Assembly: GCA_934436435.1 (NCBI GenBank)
Contig: CAKSAN010000003.1
Location: 186,001-250,000, forward strand
Direction: 5' to 3'
Length of the DNA: 64,000 nucleotides
From: an uncultured Acetatifactor sp.
GTDB lineage: Bacteria > Bacillota > Clostridia > Lachnospirales > Lachnospiraceae
A model generated the notes under the pieces. It was not told where the DNA came from and searched no databases. It was given only the letters and a program-made list of their open reading frames with translations. Shown piece after piece: positions 7,878 through 17,920 of the stretch. Position 1 is the first letter of the stretch. Each line of letters opens with the position of its first letter. The translations under genes were made by a program, and so were the position numbers.

Positions 7878-9215
7878 ATGTATAAAACAATAGATTTGTG
7901 CGCCGGAATTGGGGGAATAAGGCAAGGGTTTTGTAAGACAGGAGAATTCGTAAATGTATTATCCGCGGAAATAGATGAATTTGCCGCAAAAACATATAGG
8001 TTAAATTTTAATGAAGATGATCCACTAAATGATTTAACTAGCATAGAGTTTAAAAACAAAGCAGAACAAGTGGGATGCGATGTTTTGTTGGCGGGTTTTC
8101 CGTGTCAACCGTTTAGTAGTCAGGGAAATAAAGACGGATTTGATGACCCTACAAAAGGGACTATATTCTTTCACATAAAGCAGATTATAAACAGAACTCG
8201 CCCCAAGGTAATATTTCTTGAAAACGTACAAAATATAATTTCACATGATAGAGGAAGAACAATTCATGTGATTATTGATTCACTTGAAAAGAAACTCAAT
8301 TATAAAGTTGTAGGAATCTCGTATAATAAAAAAGGCCAGTTTGTAATTAAACATAGTAAATTAGTTCGGAATACAAAAGATTTCGGGCTTCCACAAAATA
8401 GACCTCGAGCTTTTTTTATAGCGTTTGATAGGCGTTTATATGATGGGTTGTTTGATAATATAGACGATAATCTTCCTACAGAATTATATACGTCACTAAA
8501 GAAAAATCCCTTGTTAAATCGTAGTCTTAATCAATTGTTGGAAACAAATGTAGATATACATTACTATATGTCGGAGTCATATCTTAATACATTAATCAAG
8601 CATCGTGATAGACAAAGACAAATCGGGAATGGCTATGGATATTGCATAGTCAATGATCCTAATAGAAAACAACAAATTGCAAATACAATTCTTGCGACAG
8701 GCGGATCTGGAAAAGAACGTAATTTGATTGTCCAAACAATGCCGAAGTATAATCCGAAAGATAAAGCAGTTACGAGAAAAAAAGGAGGTTTAAATAAGCA
8801 GAATGTAAGAGTGATGACTCCGACGGAATGGGGAAGATTACAGGGCTTTATAGGATACGGATTTGTTGATAATAATGGTGTAGATCGGTTTAAATTTCCA
8901 CAAGATATGCCCGAGACACAACGGTATAAACAACTGGGGAATTCGGTTTCAATCCCAGTTATTGAAACAATGGCATATTATATTTTGGATTGCTTGAAAA
9001 TATTTAATGAAAATAAGGAAAAAATTGTTTGCAACTATTTAAAGAATTACGGAAGTATATCAAAACGTAAAGTGAAGGATTTATTTGATATCCCAGATGA
9101 GAAAGCATCTGCACTATTGCGTAAAATGCAGAGGAATAACATGATTTGGTGCTCCAGAAAGGGTAGAAATGCGGAATATGCTTTGAACCCAGAAGTTGGG
9201 AACGATGGAGACTAA
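7878..9215 (+). CDS. drmMII: C5-cytosine DNA methyltransferase of a DISARM system
   Basis: A 445-residue C5-cytosine methyltransferase with motifs in order: I (DLCAGIGGIRQGF, residues 5-17), IV (GFPCQPFSSQG, catalytic Cys near 76), VI (FLENVQN near 115), VIII (QNRPRAFF near 175), a target recognition region (about 230-300), IX (RVMTPTEWGRLQGF) and X (QLGNSVSIPVI near 352). A winged-helix-like tail of about 65 residues follows (NYLKNYGSISKRKVKDLF), outside the canonical fold. DISARM class 2 systems use a C5 methylase (DrmMII) to mark host DNA. Gene order here (methylase, drmE, drmA, drmB) fits that role. The target sequence cannot be predicted. Confidence 0.87.
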   Translation: MYKTIDLCAGIGGIRQGFCKTGEFVNVLSAEIDEFAAKTYRLNFNEDDPLNDLTSIEFKNKAEQVGCDVLLAGFPCQPFSSQGNKDGFDDPTKGTIFFHIKQIINRTRPKVIFLENVQNIISHDRGRTIHVIIDSLEKKLNYKVVGISYNKKGQFVIKHSKLVRNTKDFGLPQNRPRAFFIAFDRRLYDGLFDNIDDNLPTELYTSLKKNPLLNRSLNQLLETNVDIHYYMSESYLNTLIKHRDRQRQIGNGYGYCIVNDPNRKQQIANTILATGGSGKERNLIVQTMPKYNPKDKAVTRKKGGLNKQNVRVMTPTEWGRLQGFIGYGFVDNNGVDRFKFPQDMPETQRYKQLGNSVSIPVIETMAYYILDCLKIFNENKEKIVCNYLKNYGSISKRKVKDLFDIPDEKASALLRKMQRNNMIWCSRKGRNAEYALNPEVGNDGD

Positions 9216-9299
9216 GCTTATATACAAATTATTAATGTGTTTTAAAGTAACTCTTTTTACTGCATAACAAAAAGTACTTTGTGAAAGGGGAAAATGTAA

Positions 9300-11900
9300 T
9301 TGGAGGAAGAAAGAATTTACGAAGTTTTTAAAAAATTTGAAATACGAATTCAAGGGCAAACGATATCAAAAGAAAAACTGTTAAAATCTTTCGGACAGTA
9401 TTTAACGCAGACCTTTTCAAAACGAGATCATAATATCGGTCTTATCATGCATACGGGGTCGGTTTGTTTTGACGCAATGCTTGTGACGTATGCTATGATT
9501 TTTAATCTTATTTCCAATAAGGCTGAAACGAGAGATGTCATTAATTCATTTTCAGAGGGGGATATAGTTTTATATGGACAGAACAAGAAGAGTCGCTATT
9601 TTTTCAGTGGATTTGCAGACGGTAGTGAATTTGGAACTGAAATCGGTAAGAAATATATTAAGCTTACACAAGGAGGTACTTCTGTAAATTATATACCGGA
9701 AAAAAGTTGGAGAAACATAGAACCTTATAATGGTGACTCGGTTCGGATGGATGGAAGAGGTATAAGAAAAAAGACTTCTTTAAGAGATGATTTTTTTGTG
9801 GAAGTTTTGGGATATACTAAAGAAAATATCCCCAGTGTTTTAGATACGTCATGCGTTATTGTTGCGCCTCGTGACAGGGCTGATTATTTAGTCAAAAATA
9901 TTAGTTTGATTTTTGATAAAAAGAAAATTAGTTTATTGGAATTGGTAACGGCATCATATTTCACGGAAGAAGATGAGTATCGGTACGGTGGGAATACAGG
10001 AAAGAACGAACCAATACTTAAATTTACAGCAAAAGTTTCGGCTGCAAGACAATTACTCTTGTCAAGGAGTGGAAACAGACATTTGGGGTTAATAGTATTG
10101 GGAGAAGATTCTATTTCCAGAGGGTTCTCAGAATTACATGAGTTAGTAAATCGTAAATCGCTTCAATATGTTTATCTTTCTTCTTCGATAAACAGTGAAT
10201 TGGCGTTTACGTTAACCTCAGATATTGAGGAAACAGAGGCATTTGCCTGTACAAAGGAATTTCTGCTGGAAAACAGTACTACTGACATTGCGGAAATTAA
10301 TGACTATACTCTTAAACTTTCGAAACAAGTCAATACAATAATTGAAAAGAATAATAAATTAATTGTTCTTGAAGAAAATGGTATTGAAAAAGAAACTGTT
10401 AACGAATTTAAAAAGATTATTATTGCCATAAAACATAATGAGTATACCACTGACGGAAAAGAACGATTTATTATGTTGGCGTATTCGTTAATGAAACTGT
10501 TTGTTACGGCACCTTTTCCCATGAATAGGTTCTTTGTGGCCAGAGAAAAAGGAATTATTGATGTAAGCACTCCGAACGAAAAGATTGAGGAAATGGAGGT
10601 GTTATTAGCCGAATTTCCAAGCACCTTACGAGAAAAAGCCACTTCAATTGTTCGTATACTGGAAAAAATATTAGAGCAAGAGAAGGGTATTACGGGTAAG
10701 TATGAATGGTTACGGAAGTATTTATATTCACATGTTGGTGAAAAAACAGCAATTGTTGTTCCAAAGGCATATTATATAACTATGCTGAAGGGTTCAGGAA
10801 TGTTTTCCGATTACTTCTTCAGAAAAAAAGATTTTACTACTCCAAATAGATTTGATAATTCACAAATGTATGAATGTGTTATTGTGCTTGGAGATTATGA
10901 GGGAAAAGCATTCAATACATTTACGTGTAATGCTGCATCAACGATCATTTCGGTTTTGTATGAAAGTGAAAAAACAGGATACTATTTTAAGAATAAGTTA
11001 TCTCATAATAGGATTAAGCAATTGGAAAAGAAATCAACGCTTATTGTTACCATGCAGGAGCAAGGCGAAGCAATAACATCTGAGGAAAAAGAGGCTGAAG
11101 ATTTTGAAAAGGAAATGGAGGATTATATTTTCAATGTTGATATAACTTCTGTTAATTCGGAATATAGAGATAATACGGGATGTGAAGGTATGGTAAACAC
11201 TGCTATCGCTGTGGTGATCGTTTTTGATGACGATACAAAAGCGTATCTAAGTAAGCATTATAAGGCATATGTACTGGATGAGACAATAGGTGTTGTAAAG
11301 GAGGTAGAAGTACAAGAGATTTGTGAAGGAGATTCTATAGTTTTTACAAAAAATAATGATGATACGAAAGATATTGTTACTTCGATTTTAACAAAGCTTT
11401 TTCAAGACGGCTGGTTGGATGATAATTCGAAGAAAAATTACATAAAAGCTAATTTATGGAAAAATTCATTGGTTGACTTTATGCATGCACAAAGATTTAC
11501 AGCCAGGAAAGTTGCAGAGTTATTATTGAAAGACGGTGCAACCGTTCATGAGCAAACAATTTTAAATTGGCTTGATGAGGACTCGCACACAGTGGGACCA
11601 AGAAATGTTGATTCAATACGACATATAGGAAATATTACCGGTGTTGACGAACTTAAAGATAATCCGGAAGAGATATTCGAAGCTTGTCGAGAGATAAGGT
11701 CAATCAGAAGAAAAATTCTGGATCAAGTAGGAACTGCAGTCGTTAATAAATTGAGCGGGAGGATTACCAAGGAGGGATCCGGTATGAATCTTATTTTTGA
11801 AAAGATAGATACTCTTGCGGAAATAAAGAGAGTAGAACGTATTGTACAAGTCGAGATGGTTGTTCCCTCGGGAATGGCTAACAGACCGATTTCTATTTAA
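9300..11900 (+). CDS. drmE: DISARM protein DrmE
   Basis: An 866-residue protein starting at TTG with an AAAGGGG ribosome binding site nine bases upstream. The N-terminal 160 residues resemble DrmE: HNIGLIMHTGSVCFDAML, then a stretch with GDIVLYG and SGFADGSEFG. The middle alternates strands and helices (CVIVAPRDRADYLVKNIS, ERFIMLAYSLMKLFVTAPFP), and the C-terminal third carries an HTH-like region (FTARKVAELLLKDGATVHEQ). There is no Walker A or classic nuclease motif. DrmE defines class 2 DISARM but its biochemical role is not established. The start of drmA lies 9 bases downstream. The assignment combines sequence impression and operon context. Confidence 0.75.
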   Translation: MEEERIYEVFKKFEIRIQGQTISKEKLLKSFGQYLTQTFSKRDHNIGLIMHTGSVCFDAMLVTYAMIFNLISNKAETRDVINSFSEGDIVLYGQNKKSRYFFSGFADGSEFGTEIGKKYIKLTQGGTSVNYIPEKSWRNIEPYNGDSVRMDGRGIRKKTSLRDDFFVEVLGYTKENIPSVLDTSCVIVAPRDRADYLVKNISLIFDKKKISLLELVTASYFTEEDEYRYGGNTGKNEPILKFTAKVSAARQLLLSRSGNRHLGLIVLGEDSISRGFSELHELVNRKSLQYVYLSSSINSELAFTLTSDIEETEAFACTKEFLLENSTTDIAEINDYTLKLSKQVNTIIEKNNKLIVLEENGIEKETVNEFKKIIIAIKHNEYTTDGKERFIMLAYSLMKLFVTAPFPMNRFFVAREKGIIDVSTPNEKIEEMEVLLAEFPSTLREKATSIVRILEKILEQEKGITGKYEWLRKYLYSHVGEKTAIVVPKAYYITMLKGSGMFSDYFFRKKDFTTPNRFDNSQMYECVIVLGDYEGKAFNTFTCNAASTIISVLYESEKTGYYFKNKLSHNRIKQLEKKSTLIVTMQEQGEAITSEEKEAEDFEKEMEDYIFNVDITSVNSEYRDNTGCEGMVNTAIAVVIVFDDDTKAYLSKHYKAYVLDETIGVVKEVEVQEICEGDSIVFTKNNDDTKDIVTSILTKLFQDGWLDDNSKKNYIKANLWKNSLVDFMHAQRFTARKVAELLLKDGATVHEQTILNWLDEDSHTVGPRNVDSIRHIGNITGVDELKDNPEEIFEACREIRSIRRKILDQVGTAVVNKLSGRITKEGSGMNLIFEKIDTLAEIKRVERIVQVEMVVPSGMANRPISI

Positions 11901-11909
11901 GGGGGCTAT

Positions 11910-14900
11910 ATGACAGATAAACAGAAGATGATAAAAGCTAGAGATGAGTATATCGAATTAGTAAAAAAAGAACTTATGGGACCGGGATCGGAAATTTCTA
12001 TTCCCGATGAGGAACATGAGCTTATTTCGGACGCTCCGAATACGAGATATTCTGTAGGTGTTCTTTTTACCCAGAATACAAAGATGAATGCTGACAATAA
12101 TGATACATCACGTGTAGAGGAATTAGACAGTGATGTGCAGCCTGAGGAGGAACCGATAAAAATTGATAATGAAGAAGGTTTTGTGAAACATCATCATGCA
12201 GAGGAGAATGCTGATGAAGAAAACCTTGATGAGGAGATTGGATTGGCCACACAAAATATGCCATCTTCTATGGGAATTACTTTTTTTATAAAGGGGAATT
12301 GTAATAAGGTTAATTGCAAAATAAACTTTGCAACATATAGAAAGGCATTAGCCATTGATTGCCGTATTCCATATAACAACATACCGGATGACTATGAACT
12401 CCCGGCGGAGTTTGATTATTGCGTTTATTTAGACAGAGAAGAAAAAACATTAAGATTGACATCCGGAGGACTAAAGAGAAAATCAATAATTGCATTCAAA
12501 GAAAGAGATTTACTTGGAGGGGATGAGTACGGTGTAATTGCTATGATGTACAAACTTTCCGATCAACTGGGAAAGGGCTATGTCAGAGAACCGCACCATT
12601 GCGATGTTGAGTTGGATTTTAGTAATTCCGATTATATTGATCAAAATAAAAATTTGGATGAAACTGGAGCGAAAATTACAGCACTACGAAGAAATATGGG
12701 TAATGATATATGGTCATTGACGATTATGTTTGTTAATGATGATGTCGGAAAATCGAGCGCAAAACTTTGTCTTTTTCAGCCTGAAATAAGAATTAACAGC
12801 GCAAATAATGAGTTTACTTTTGTTGAGTATGGAGAAAACGTTGATATTTCTGACTTAAATGATGAAGAACAGTCACTTGCACTTCAATATCGAAATAAAA
12901 AAGTATACGGAACAGGTCTCGGGACTTCGATTTCGTGGAATATAGATGAAGTGGGAAGGGGAGAGATATATAGTAATTATTTTCCAGTGAGTGAAGTTCC
13001 GTCTATGGATTTTAATCTTCCGTCAGATTCGAAAGTAACTAAAGAAGTGTTGTCCATGAAGTACATGTCGGATTTGGTAAAAGATGAAAAGAAAGTTAAA
13101 TGTGACAAACTTTTATTAATTGTAGAAGCTTATGACAAATGGATAGAGGACATTAAGCAAAAGGCAGAGTCTTTAAATGCAAAGTATCAACATATTGCTG
13201 AAAAGAATATTTCCGGTTGTGAAGCGGCTTCCCGAAGAATGCACGAAGGAATTGAAATATTGGAGACGGATGAACCATCGTGGAATGCATTTCAACTGGC
13301 AAACAGAGCTATGTTTATGCAACGAGCTCATTTAAAACTCCAAGAAAAAACCGCTGACGTAAGCAGATATCCTTATGATGAACAGTTGACAGACTTATTG
13401 GACAAAATAAATTATTATAACATTGAAGAAATTCTGGAAGATCAATATTCATGGAGACCTTTTCAGATAGCATTTCTATTAATGAGCATAAAATCCATAG
13501 TTGAAGATAACTCAAATGATAGAGAGTTGGTTGATCTGATATGGTTTCCCACGGGTGGCGGAAAAACGGAGGCTTATCTTGGACTGACTGCCTTTTCTAT
13601 TTTTTACAGACGACTTGCTCATAAGGAAAACTCAGGTGGAACTACAGTTATTATGCGTTATACGTTAAGGCTTTTAGCTGCCCAGCAGTTTACACGTGCG
13701 TCTACCCTTATTTGTGCATGTGAATATATCCGTGTTGATGCAACGGACAGAAGGCCGGTCTACGGAAAATATGATTTAGGATCTGAACCAATAACGATCG
13801 GTTTGTGGATTGGCGGTGATCATACTCCCAATAAAAATGTTAAAGCCAAATTTGAATTAACACAGTTGTTTAAAGCAACGGTAGAAGAATTGGATTATCA
13901 AAAGGATCGACATAATAAGTTTCAAGTACTTAAATGCCCATGGTGCGGAACAAAGATGGTACAAGAAAGAAGTGGATATAAGAAGATAGGTGAATGGGGA
14001 TACAGAATGAGAAATAATACTCATTTTGAATTGTTTTGTCCTCAGGAAGCGTGTTTCTTTAATGCACAAGGGAAGCTGCCGATACAAATTGTTGATGAAG
14101 AATTGTATGAAAATCCGCCAACATTGTTGTTTGGTACAGTAGATAAGTTTGCCATGTTACCTTGGAATCCCAGAATAGGGGAATTTTTTGGAATAGGTAG
14201 AAATAATAGAGCACCAGAACTTATTATTCAAGATGAGTTACATTTGATATCGGGTCCTTTGGGCACAATGGTGGGGCTGTACGAGGCAGCTATTGATGCC
14301 ATTTGCAGTAGTAAAGGAAACAAAACCAAGATTATAGCATCAACAGCTACTATCAGACGAGCTGCAGAACAGTGTTCATCCTTGTATGACAGAAAAGTTT
14401 GTCAATTTCCACATCCGGGAATTGATGCGGAAGACTCTTTTTTTGCGAGAGAATCAGTAATTGATTATGAAAAGGGGATATACGGAAGGAAATATGTTGG
14501 ATTAATGCCATCGGGTAAGACAAAGGCAATGATGGAAATCAGATCTATAGCGGCATTACTACAAAAAATTTATACAATGGAGTTGCCAGATGAAATTAAA
14601 GATAAATACTGGACACTTACTGTATATTTTAATAGTTTAAAGGATTTAGGAAAATGTTCAACACTTGTTGATGATGATGTTAAAGATTTTATTAAACGAA
14701 TGGCGTATCGTTTGGGAACAAATAAAGATGCTCGAACTATTACAAATGCGGACGAATTGACAAGTCGAGTGTCTACTACTCGTTTAAATGAAACTTTAGA
14801 TAAGCTTGAAAAACTCACATACAGTAAAGAAAATATTGAAAACAAAAGGAGACCGTCAAATATTTTGTTGGCTACAAATATGATTTCCGTTGGTATAGAT

Positions 14901-15557
14901 GTGGCACGATTGAATGTAATGTTACTTGTTGGTCAACCTAAGCTGACAAGTGAATATATTCAAGCATCGAGCCGGGTCGGAAGATCATTTCCGGGAGTAG
15001 CTTTTACTATGTATGATGGTTCTAAGAGTAGGGATAGATCACATTATGAACAGTTTGTGGGATATCACGAGTCTTTCTACAAACATGTGGAGCCAACTGG
15101 GGTTACACCATTTTCAAAACCTGCAAGAGACAGGGCATTACATGCTATTGTAGTTGCTTTACTGAGGCAGTTGGTTCCCGAACTAACGCCGGAGAATGCT
15201 GCGGGAAAATTTACTCGTGAAAAATATAAAAAAGAAATTGATTCAATTGTTGAATATATTGTTACAAGAAATAATGATATTATCAGCAAAATAAATCCGG
15301 GAACTGATACTGAGGAAAGCGAAATTCGAGAGGAGATAGCTGCATTTTTGGAAAACTGGGAGAAGTTGGAAGAAGGGTATGAAGGTGATCATTTCTTCTA
15401 CGGTGAAAAATATATGATTAATAATCCTGAAGAAGGTGTGGCAAGGTTAATGAAAGCATATAACACTAATAAGAATGATAATGCATTTGACACTATGACA
15501 TCTATGAGAAATGTCGATATTTCCGTCGGAAGTAGCGTATTGATATGGAAGGGTTAA
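11910..15557 (+). CDS. drmA: DISARM helicase DrmA
   Basis: A 1215-residue SF2-type helicase. The first 500 residues are an N-terminal domain with an acidic stretch. Walker A reads WFPTGGGKTEAY (about residues 545-556). A zinc ribbon with CPWC and a later CPQEAC is inserted near 675-715. The DEAD-box equivalent is IIQDELHL (about 773-780), motif III is ASTATIRRA, and the C-terminal RecA lobe contains TNMISVGIDVARLN and the motif VI region IQASSRVGRSFPG. In DISARM, DrmA pairs with DrmB to bind and translocate on incoming DNA. The gene starts 9 bases after drmE and ends 4 bases before drmB. Confidence 0.9.
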   Translation: MTDKQKMIKARDEYIELVKKELMGPGSEISIPDEEHELISDAPNTRYSVGVLFTQNTKMNADNNDTSRVEELDSDVQPEEEPIKIDNEEGFVKHHHAEENADEENLDEEIGLATQNMPSSMGITFFIKGNCNKVNCKINFATYRKALAIDCRIPYNNIPDDYELPAEFDYCVYLDREEKTLRLTSGGLKRKSIIAFKERDLLGGDEYGVIAMMYKLSDQLGKGYVREPHHCDVELDFSNSDYIDQNKNLDETGAKITALRRNMGNDIWSLTIMFVNDDVGKSSAKLCLFQPEIRINSANNEFTFVEYGENVDISDLNDEEQSLALQYRNKKVYGTGLGTSISWNIDEVGRGEIYSNYFPVSEVPSMDFNLPSDSKVTKEVLSMKYMSDLVKDEKKVKCDKLLLIVEAYDKWIEDIKQKAESLNAKYQHIAEKNISGCEAASRRMHEGIEILETDEPSWNAFQLANRAMFMQRAHLKLQEKTADVSRYPYDEQLTDLLDKINYYNIEEILEDQYSWRPFQIAFLLMSIKSIVEDNSNDRELVDLIWFPTGGGKTEAYLGLTAFSIFYRRLAHKENSGGTTVIMRYTLRLLAAQQFTRASTLICACEYIRVDATDRRPVYGKYDLGSEPITIGLWIGGDHTPNKNVKAKFELTQLFKATVEELDYQKDRHNKFQVLKCPWCGTKMVQERSGYKKIGEWGYRMRNNTHFELFCPQEACFFNAQGKLPIQIVDEELYENPPTLLFGTVDKFAMLPWNPRIGEFFGIGRNNRAPELIIQDELHLISGPLGTMVGLYEAAIDAICSSKGNKTKIIASTATIRRAAEQCSSLYDRKVCQFPHPGIDAEDSFFARESVIDYEKGIYGRKYVGLMPSGKTKAMMEIRSIAALLQKIYTMELPDEIKDKYWTLTVYFNSLKDLGKCSTLVDDDVKDFIKRMAYRLGTNKDARTITNADELTSRVSTTRLNETLDKLEKLTYSKENIENKRRPSNILLATNMISVGIDVARLNVMLLVGQPKLTSEYIQASSRVGRSFPGVAFTMYDGSKSRDRSHYEQFVGYHESFYKHVEPTGVTPFSKPARDRALHAIVVALLRQLVPELTPENAAGKFTREKYKKEIDSIVEYIVTRNNDIISKINPGTDTEESEIREEIAAFLENWEKLEEGYEGDHFFYGEKYMINNPEEGVARLMKAYNTNKNDNAFDTMTSMRNVDISVGSSVLIWKG

Positions 15558-15561
15558 AAAT

Positions 15562-17919
15562 ATGGATTCTGAATATGAAAAAATTCAATTAAATAAAATC
15601 ACACACTCGGTAAGAGCGTCACAGGCGATCCTTCAATATGGCGTTGGCGCAATGGTTGATTTCCCAGAGCAGACGTTAATGACGGCTGCCCCTGAAACTT
15701 GGGAAGGAAGTGTGGTTGAGATACATGACGAACGGTTGGAAAAAGTGCTCCATGTTGATTTCTTTGGGATGCCGGGGAGTAAAGACGATGGAAGATATAA
15801 GAGTGGTATTGCATATTCAAGATTTCCAGAGTGGTATTTTTGTCCGCGCTGTAGATCATTTAAACCCTTGAAAGAGTGGATACATGAATATAATAGTAGC
15901 CCGAAGTGTAAAAAATCCAGTGAAAATGATCCCTACATGGTTAAAAATTTAAAGTGTCCTTCGTGTTTTCAAGAGCTAGTGGTAGCGCGTATCATTGTTG
16001 CTTGCGGACACGGACACATTGACGATTTCCCTTGGGTAAAGTGGGTTCATGCCAAAAATCTTTTCGGAGCAAAAAAAATATGTGAAAATCCAAGACTTAG
16101 GTTTACAACAAGCGCTTCATCGACAGAGGGATTGGAAGGCTTAACAATTACTTGTGAGAATTGCAATGCAAGGGCAACACTTAAGGGGGCATTTGATAAA
16201 AATGCATTGGAGAATCTTGATAAGGCTACGGGTTATGAATATGGATTTGCCTGTACAGGACGGCACCCTTGGAAGAATACAAAAGAATCATGTGAAGAGT
16301 ATCCGCATGTTTTGCAACGTGGTGGATCTTCGGTATATTTTCCCATGACTGTCAGTTCATTGGTGATTCCTCCTTATTCGAGTCAATTGACGGCTAAAAT
16401 ACAGAGAAGCGTTTTTTTCTCCGACTTAAAAAAGGCAATAACCGAATCGATAAAAACACTATCCTCTATTGGAATTGAAATTTCACAAGAGGTGAAAGAA
16501 AAAGTGATTTCACAAAAGATCAGCGAATATGCCTCAAAAATAGGACGAGATATAGGACAAACGGAAGATGCTGTAAGACCTATACTGATGAGAAGATGGA
16601 GCGGCACAACTGATGATAACTATACTACCGCGAGTGTTAAATACAGAGCAGAGGAGTATGAAGCTTTAAGCGGGGAAGTGGTGCAAGAGGATAAAAATGG
16701 AGAATTTGTTCGTGAAGCGGTAGATGTGGAGCAGTTTGATTTACCATATGTAAAGAATATTTCTTTGATTCATAAGGTAAGAGAAGTTCAAGCCTTGGTT
16801 GGTTTTTCGAGATTGGAACCACTGGATGACGATAATCCAAATGATTCCGGAAAAATAAAGAAAGTATCAATAAAAGAGGATAGTACGAACTGGTATCCGG
16901 GATATGATGTTCGCGGTGAAGGTATTTTTATCGAGTTGGACGAGGAAGCTATTGATGTATGGAGAACAAATAATACTGGGGTACAGCGTCGGGTTGATCA
17001 ACTCAATGAAAACTATGCTAAATCGTATTATGGAGATATACGCCCCAGAACGATATCTGCTAAATTTCTTTTGTTACATACGCTTTCACACTTATTAATG
17101 AAACAATTGAGCTTTGAATGTGGTTATAATATAGCATCAATTAAAGAAAGAATTTATTGCAGTGAGGCTTCAGAAGGAAAGAACATGTCAGGTATATTGA
17201 TTTATACAGCAAGTGGTGATTCAGAGGGAACCATGGGGGGACTTGTGCGGCAAGGGAGACCGGATACATTTCCGGTGATTTTTAAGAGGGCTGTAGAAGG
17301 TGCAATGACTTGCTCGAATGATCCGGTATGTAGCTTGAGTATGGGGCAAGGACGAGATTCTCTCAATTTATCTGCTTGCTATGCATGCACTCTCGTGCCT
17401 GAAACAAGCTGTGAAGAATTTAATGTGTTTTTAGACAGAGGGGTAATAGTTGGAACTTATGAAGAACCTGAAATAGGATTTTTCTCTGACTTTATCTATA
17501 AAAAAGAAAATGCGATTGTTCGTGAAAAGGGAGATGAGAAAAAGTCTGAGAGGAAGAACCAACTTCTTATAACGGAAGTAGGAACGGACTTGAAAAATGT
17601 AGGTTACATCGATGTATGGGAGAACATGCTTCAGTTTTCTTCGGATAAACATGAAAAAGAAGTAATTAAAGCAATGATTTCCAAAACGGAAGAGTATAAA
17701 AACGGCGAAAAACCATATCGAGGAGGTACTTTTCAAGTGCTTGGAGATTCAAACTATTATAATGTAGACTTGTATTGGCCCAAATCTAAAGTAATGATAT
17801 TTTGCGCTGAGAGTGAAGAAGAATATACGATAGCAGCAAAAAGTGAGTGGAAATGTTTTTGTTTGGGTTCTCAAGAGACTACTGCTGATAGCATAGTACC
17901 TATGTTAAAGGAGAAATAA
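15562..17919 (+). CDS. drmB: DISARM protein DrmB (DUF1998)
   Basis: A 785-residue protein. The N-terminal part is rich in cysteine pairs that look like zinc sites: CPRCRSF, CPSCFQEL, ACGHGHIDDFPW and CENCNA. The C-terminal DUF1998 domain begins near residue 495 (FLLLHTLSHLLMKQLSFECG), continues through SIKERIYCSE and YTASGDSEGTMGGLV and ends in a cysteine cluster (CSNDPVC, CYACTLVPETSCEE). DUF1998 proteins work with a DrmA-like helicase as one functional unit, and the DrmAB complex is the DNA-loading core of DISARM. The next gene starts one base after the stop codon, which shows continuous coupling through the operon. Confidence 0.9.
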   Translation: MDSEYEKIQLNKITHSVRASQAILQYGVGAMVDFPEQTLMTAAPETWEGSVVEIHDERLEKVLHVDFFGMPGSKDDGRYKSGIAYSRFPEWYFCPRCRSFKPLKEWIHEYNSSPKCKKSSENDPYMVKNLKCPSCFQELVVARIIVACGHGHIDDFPWVKWVHAKNLFGAKKICENPRLRFTTSASSTEGLEGLTITCENCNARATLKGAFDKNALENLDKATGYEYGFACTGRHPWKNTKESCEEYPHVLQRGGSSVYFPMTVSSLVIPPYSSQLTAKIQRSVFFSDLKKAITESIKTLSSIGIEISQEVKEKVISQKISEYASKIGRDIGQTEDAVRPILMRRWSGTTDDNYTTASVKYRAEEYEALSGEVVQEDKNGEFVREAVDVEQFDLPYVKNISLIHKVREVQALVGFSRLEPLDDDNPNDSGKIKKVSIKEDSTNWYPGYDVRGEGIFIELDEEAIDVWRTNNTGVQRRVDQLNENYAKSYYGDIRPRTISAKFLLLHTLSHLLMKQLSFECGYNIASIKERIYCSEASEGKNMSGILIYTASGDSEGTMGGLVRQGRPDTFPVIFKRAVEGAMTCSNDPVCSLSMGQGRDSLNLSACYACTLVPETSCEEFNVFLDRGVIVGTYEEPEIGFFSDFIYKKENAIVREKGDEKKSERKNQLLITEVGTDLKNVGYIDVWENMLQFSSDKHEKEVIKAMISKTEEYKNGEKPYRGGTFQVLGDSNYYNVDLYWPKSKVMIFCAESEEEYTIAAKSEWKCFCLGSQETTADSIVPMLKEK

Positions 17920-17920
17920 T